From NCBI GenBank assembly GCA_949710005.1, contig OX453275.1, positions 13,581,651-13,645,650 of the forward strand: DNA of 64,000 bases. Direction: 5' to 3'. Below are positions 58,728 through 64,000 of the stretch, in pieces. The stretch is from Ricordea florida (taxonomy: Eukaryota; Cnidaria; Anthozoa; Corallimorpharia; Ricordeidae). Within the stretch, counting starts at the first letter, position 1, and each line of letters opens with the position of its first letter. The translations under genes and the position numbers were made by a program. The notes beneath the pieces were generated by a model that saw only the letters and a list, made by a program, of their open reading frames with translations, was not told the origin of the DNA and searched no databases.

Positions 58728-59461
58728 TGTGAATATCAGGGGATTGGGGAATTGTTTTCCATTTGATGTTTGAGCAGTATTTTATGATGAAAGTGCCCAT
58801 CGTTCCCGTCAATTTAGATTCTTTTTGTTTGCGTTCGGATGAAAATCGTATTTGCAGCCTTCCTGCATTATCTTTTTGGGGACCGTTTATTTTTATGAGG
58901 GAGGGGGTGGGTGCTGGTGTGATTCGGGAAGCACCATTCAAGAATTGCATGACTCCCCTCTCAGCTTTCCAATTTTTCACATGACTCCCCCCCTCCCCCG
59001 AATCAATAGAAAGAGTAGTCAATTTTGGAGTAACACATTATCACATAATAGTTATTTCTAAAATATTTTACGTGACATTCAATGTTTTTTATTTATTTTG
59101 TCGTTATTGACATAGGCGAGATACAGCTGATCCCTTTACTATATTTACTTAATTATTTCTTACACACAGCATGGCCAGCGAAACAATAGTTGCAAATTAA
59201 CATGCATATGTAAAACACAATCCTTTTGGTTAAATTCTTTTCTCAAGAGCTTTAACTGTTATCGTCTCCCTCAGTTGGTGGGTTAGTCGAAGTTCTCGCT
59301 GTTTCGTTCCTCAGCGTCTGCAGAAAAAAAAAAAAAGATCTTGTTTTGTTTTATTATTTTCATCACCAAAATTAGATATATTGCACACGAAAAAAAAGAC
59401 ATCTATGACAGGAGGGAAAAAACAGGGCAAGCCCCAATATACATCAACCCCCTACAATATG

Positions 59462-60091
59462 TTACAAAAATATGAAATATACAACACTAAAAAATAATAC
59501 ATAGACAAAAGAATGTTGAGAAAGGAAAACCGATGGCGGCCGATACATACTAAACTTATTTACATAATATTCATTGATAAGTTTCTTAAATTGATGAATT
59601 GAGTTGATTGAGCTATTCTTAAGATGATTAACAGTTCTGGGAAAATATGAGTGTGAAAAATATGCCTGACGGTGGGAAGTGTTTAGACGGAAATAAGCTG
59701 GGTCGAAGTTACGTGTAAAATAAGAGGAATTTACAGGTTGTGAGAAGTTACCAACATTAACATTAATTAGCCCAATTTTGTATTTAAATAGGAGAGTTAG
59801 ATCCTGTATATCTCTACGATGTTCCAGAGGAAGTATTGTTATTCTGTCACTATAAGTAATGTCACTTGGCGGATAGTTCAGTATAAATTTAGTGGCTCTG
59901 CATTGTATGTCTTCAAGTAGACCCTTGTGTTTTGTGGTGTAGGGAGACCAAACATGTGACGCATACTCTAAGAGGGGTCTGACTAAAGCATTGTATAGAA
60001 GTTTTCTGGTCTGAATGTCAGTAGTGTCTCTTGCACACACTCTTTTGACCAAGCAATTGAAAATACGTGAACTCAAGACAAAGGAAATCAA
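59462..60091 (-). pseudogene. CR1/jockey-like LINE 3' fragment
   Basis: An intact 209-codon minus-strand frame covers the C-terminal region after the RT catalytic core. It contains RKLLYNALVRPLLEYASHVW followed by SPYTTKHKGLLEDIQCRATK and FILNYPPSDITYSDRI, the thumb and post-RT motif (Y-[AG]-x-x-V-W-x-P) of jockey/CR1 LINEs. It is 5'-truncated: the catalytic YADD and everything before is absent, and 60092 onward is a different repeat. The open frame suggests a fairly recent insertion. Confidence 0.87.
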
Positions 60092-60470
60092 GTAATGATA
60101 ATCATAATGAATTTATATAGCGCTTTTTTTCATATGAATATGTTCAAAGGCGCTTTACACTTCTATTGGGTGAGATCGGACGTCAGCATGTAACGGCGCC
60201 TCTCGCTGCCGCTATCAGTCCATATATGGTCTCACACACCCACCCAACCCATGCAAGAATTGTCAGATGAAACCAGACGTAGAGATAGACCACCACACCG
60301 GGAACTACGTCCCCTACTCTTTTCGAACAGTGTGTGGGTTCTTTAACGTCCCACAGATTATTAGGAACAAGGGTTGTGAGACGGGTCCTTCGGTTTATCG
60401 TCCTTATCCGAGAAGACTAGAAAGTCTAACCATTTACAGATGTCCAGCTGTACAGCTAACCAGTCGGCGT
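60092..60470 (+). repeat. Dispersed repeat with TTTATATAGCGC end
   Basis: Starts AATGAATTTATATAGCGCTT, includes CAAAGGCGCTTTACAC and later CACCGGGAACTACGTCCCCT, TTCTTTAACGTCCCACAG and TCCTTATCCGAGAAGACTAG. I recall these blocks as a common repeat of marine invertebrate genomes. It may be SINE-like or a LINE 5' part. It abuts the truncated LINE at 60091. Confidence 0.6.
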
Positions 60471-61524
60471 GACATCGTTTGGATCAAACACGTATCGCTG
60501 TACATTTTATGTCTGCTTCTAATTTGTTTCCTCTGGAGAGCCTATATTTAACAATCGAATCGTGTTTGATCACACTGCGTCGTACTCTTAGCTCTCTTCG
60601 TTGTTTGATATGTGATAAATTTTTCAATTGATCATTGTATGGCTTTCTGGGATATCCTCTGTTGCAACGAAGCGCGTAGCTTAAAGTTTAAGGGTGCATG
60701 TTAAGTTGCGTAACAGTTTTTCGTCAAACTTGTAATATGCACCATTTCTTAAGACGTCGAGGGAAGTTTGTTAACATGAGCTCGTTTAACTACACCGCGG
60801 TTTTATATGCAGCAATGCGCAACTATCGTTTATTATTTCAATGTTTTAATTAATGCGAGAAACACAATGCATGTCTTCCATTTATCCTCGACCTATACCT
60901 TTCAGACATTATTCATGTTATTTTAACACTGAGCTCATTACTTACCTCCCTTAGTATAGCGGCCCTAATAATATAGTGCTCCAATATGAGTTCCCCAATG
61001 TTCACGCTGGAGACGAATACGGAATCAGTTGGTTAATGTTGACACATATTGTCACTTTTTTCTTACAACCATGAGTTCACTTTCAATCTGCTTGTTTATT
61101 TATTTATTTCTTGCTTTGTTTTGTTTTTGTTTTGGCTCTCTAACACAAGTAACACAAAGTGCTTCTGTACTTTCAAACTTAGCTACTGGTGGTAATCTTA
61201 TAGAGCCTCGTCAAGAGGAAATTGCTTAGGTTGCTCATCAAAGCGCTAGCACTAAAATGGTTGAATGTCTCGCGAATATTGTTGACTTACTTGGAACAAT
61301 TTTCTTGTGTTCCTCCATCTGGTTTCCATGGATTTGGCAGGCCCTTCAGTATGAGCAAAAATGTATGATTGACTGAGTTCAGTTTTTATACAAGACGTTG
61401 GTTACTGGCTGATTCTCGACGTCGTTTATAGTGTTTCTCATGTAAGTCATATTAATTTTGGTTAAGACTGTTGCTTGGTTACATGTAGAATAAATTAACC
61501 TAAACCGTTAAATTAATGAAGCTA
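60471..61524. other. Spacer, no confident feature
   Basis: A 66-codon frame at 61029-61229 has a hydrophobic run (LSICLFIYLFLALFCFCFGS) but no splice or family support. Confidence 0.35.
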
Positions 61525-61801
61525 CAATCCTGGCCAAAACGTTTGGGACACTTTTTCTTTATTCCGCAAACTGAGCATTCCAATGTATCCCCCTCCCCCC
61601 CCTGGACAATGTTGGTTTTCAGGAGTTACGGATGTGTCACAAATATTCTACAGTTAAAGGACTTCAACATTGATTGGGGGGGGGAGGGGGCAAAATCTTT
61701 CTAAGGCTGTATTTATAAGTGTAAATTGTTGGTTTCTAGCATCTTTCACGCAAAAAAGCGAGAACAACGGCAAGTGTCCCAAACTGTTTTGGCCAGGATT
61801 G
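61525..61801. mobile_element. 277-bp MITE with Tc1-like ends
   Basis: CAATCCTGGCCAAAACGTTT at the left is mirrored by AAACTGTTTTGGCCAGGATT at the right: TIRs of about 29 bp ending at 61801. The left flank is TA, the right flank TC, so the TA duplication is only half kept. The TGGCCAAAAC..GGGACA terminus resembles Tc1-family ends, and a Tc1 transposase gene lies 430 bp downstream. Confidence 0.8.
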
Positions 61802-62230
61802 TCCGAAAACTCCTGTTTACCTAGATGATGAAAATGTTGTTATTGTTCACTTTCCCAGGCACTATACTCACAAATGTGAATGTTTGGGCTGTCGTTTGTT
61901 CGTTTTTGATTTGTTTTACCTCATGAATGATGTCTTTTTATAATCCAGTATTCTTGTTAGGAAGTGTATTGCTACACCCAAAAACAAACCACTCGGAGAA
62001 AAATTTATTTGAAGTGAAAACATTGAAATAACTGCAAAAAGTAAATTTAAAACATTCCTCGTTATTCAAAGGTGTATTTCTTTTAATATTCTAGAGAAAA
62101 AAGTCTGAAGGGGAAACTAAGTTGCATTTATAGTGCAGGATATACTATTTATTCTTTTGCGCGTGTTAATGCGTCATAAAGACAATGTTATACTTTTACA
62201 TTCAATGCGGCTGAAAACAAAACATTGGAA

Positions 62231-63331
62231 ATGGCAAAAAGGAGATCAAAAATAACACCAGAAGCCAAAGCTCTGGCGGTACTGTTAAGAAAGGCAACTT
62301 CGAAGTCTTTAAGCTACCGTCAGATCGCCAATAGGTGCAAAATTTCTAAGTCTGAAGTGCAACGCTTATGTACAAATAACAGCAAGTTGAAGTCCAGAGA
62401 TCGACCGTCGAAGAATAAAGGAGGGAGGCCGAGAAAGATAGATCAACGCGGAATCAGAGCGTTAATACGGACTATTAACAAGGTACGAAAGAAGAATGTT
62501 AATTTCACCGTGAAAACTTTGGCAGAGGCATCTGGAATAAGTCATCAGGCAAGCAGAAGGACTTTCTCGCGTTATTTAAACGAGCAGGGCTTTAGATTTC
62601 TTCAAACGCGAAAGAAAGGACTATTGAGTGCGAGAGATCGTTTGGTAAGATTACAATACGCCCGAAGAATGAAGAAAAAATTGAAGCAATTACCCGAGTT
62701 CTGGAGCAAATATGTGGTGTTTTACCTAGATGGGGTGTCCTTTATTTACAAAACTAATCCATTAAGTACAGCAACCCAAGCCAAAGCTCGCGTGTGGCGA
62801 AAACGATCAGAGGGACTGACTGTAACTGCCAAAGGATCGAAAGATCTTGCAGGAGGAAAAAGACTGCATGTTTTAGTAGCTATAAGTTATCGAAAAGGTG
62901 TAATTCTCCGTGAACCTTATGATACAGTGAACGGCAACTTTTTTGCTTCTTTTGTGAGAGAGCAATTTCCGAGGTGTTTTGTAAGGGCTGGGAGATCCAG
63001 AGGCCGACTATTCGTGATGGATAATGATCCATCGCAAGTGTCCAAAGCCGCAAAGTTGGCGTTAAAAGATATCAGTGCTGAACTACATCAAATTCCTGCT
63101 CGTAGCCCTGACTTAAATCCAATTGAGAATGTATTCCATATGGTGAGAAGGATGTTAGACTACGAGGCAATTCGTCTAGAAGTAGTTTATTAGTCCTTTG
63201 AAGGGTTCAAGAGCAGAGTGATGCGCTGTTTTGATTCCGTATCTACTGAACTTATAGATCGTACAATAAGGAGCATGCCAAAGCGAATCGGTCAAATCAT
63301 TGCATCCCAAGGTGCAAGGATTAAGTATTAA
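62231..63331 (+). pseudogene. Tc1/mariner transposase with one premature stop
   Basis: Cut-and-paste transposase. The N-terminus has a helix-turn-helix (LSYRQIANRCKISKSEVQRL, about residues 25-50), then GGRPRK, the GRPR-type linker that contacts the TIR, and a second HTH (TVKTLAEASGISHQASRRTF). The catalytic D34E triad is present: D in FYLDGVSF, D in VMDNDPSQ and E in SPDLNPIENVF, with 34 residues between the last two. Codon TAG at 63191-63193 interrupts the frame just after the core, yet the same frame reads on to SFEGFKSRVMRCFDSVSTEL and a natural stop at 63329-63331, the expected C-terminus. Start chosen at ATG 62231 (MAKRRSKITPEAK). TIRs of its own were not found. Confidence 0.9.
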
Positions 63332-64000
63332 GCGTAGAAGAAAAGAGCATTATGAATGGCATCAATTAAAGGAAACTTGAAACCGTTTTAATGCACCGTT
63401 AGCGTGATCACTATCTCTGAGCATGCCGTGCTCCCTGGTAACGCAACACAGTTCTCCACTTCTACATCGCTTCTAGTTCTTGTTTAACAGGCTACACACA
63501 ATTGTTATTCCCTTCATATGACAAGTGGCAATTAATGCTATTCGAAACACGGAATATATTCACAAAGTTGCTTTTAAGTTCTTGGTTTACAACAGTGCTC
63601 CATTCAAATGTCACTTTAAATGATTTAACAGTATCAACTCTTGAATAAACAAATGACGGAGCACTGTTCATTTTCTAACTTCGCCGTATAATGAAAGGAA
63701 CATTTTATCAAGAATTAAATGAAGGGGCATTCTTGTAGATTATTTATAATGATCGAGAAATAAGAAATGTTTCTTCGAGGAGAAAGACAGTAAATTCCCA
63801 CAGAGCACCGTGAAAGAATGGCACGCTGATGCGTTACTCACGCTACCTTATAATTTATATGCCTGTCATGGTTTTCACTTATTGTCAAGAATAAGTTTCG
63901 CAAAACATCTGGGGCAGGGATTTAGACGAAGTTGGTCTTTTTCTGGTATTTGTTTCCAAAAATGGAAGAAACGCCAGCGAACTGACATCATCTGAGAGTC
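63332..64000. other. Right-edge spacer with a small inverted repeat
   Basis: ACAGTGCTCC near 63593 and GGAGCACTGT near 63658 form an inverted repeat across about 75 bp. No gene is recognised; the open frame at 63810-63995 runs to near the edge without a domain. Confidence 0.4.

Noticed and set aside
61525-63331. One autonomous Tc1 element spanning MITE and transposase
   Set aside because: Both TIRs of the MITE lie upstream of the gene, and no matching TIR was found after the gene, so they cannot be its two ends.

Overview
This window looks like animal nuclear DNA, most likely from a cnidarian such as a stony coral. It is AT-rich and has no dense tiling of open frames. The few genic signals are short exons with GT-AG borders. 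Most recognisable sequence is transposable: a Ty3/gypsy-like LTR element, L1-like and CR1/jockey-like LINEs, hAT and Tc1 transposases, and many palindromic MITEs. The cnidarian assignment is inference, because no taxonomic marker gene is present.

Layout. 1-440 is a 20-bp minisatellite. 1790-7472 is a decayed minus-strand LTR retrotransposon with 181/133-bp LTRs that landed inside a second minisatellite (about 1668-1789 and 7473-7818). Where its integrase should be lies an opposite-strand coding fragment with a TGCDSTSAF motif. 8938-9146 is a tetranucleotide microsatellite. 10785-15935 is a nest: a minus-strand L1-like LINE sits inside a plus-strand CR1/jockey-like LINE. 17-29 kb is mostly MITEs and terminal-inverted-repeat elements, with one possible signal-peptide exon at 20299. 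A 2.6-kb TA-flanked element (26388-29010) is followed by a long hAT transposase gene (29357-31649, minus).

35912-40032 is a 4.1-kb TA-flanked element hosting a second 1.5-kb inverted-repeat element. 40-49 kb is largely unannotatable apart from short palindromic elements. 49736-55644 carries the best candidate host gene, on the minus strand: six exons whose phases fit together into about 258 residues of unrecognised function. An apparently exact 1,980-bp tandem duplication (51221-53200 and 53201-55180) doubles its exons 2 and 3. 59462-60091 is a LINE 3' fragment, and 62231-63331 is a Tc1-type transposase broken by one late stop codon.

Most genes here act only for their own transposition. I found no complete, clearly new multi-gene system. 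The points most worth following are the duplicated-exon gene, the hAT gene with a PCNA-box-like N-terminus, the coding fragment hidden in the LTR element, the LTR element's possible leucine-tRNA primer site, and the 60-bp near-perfect hairpin bounded by direct repeats at 22535-22615.
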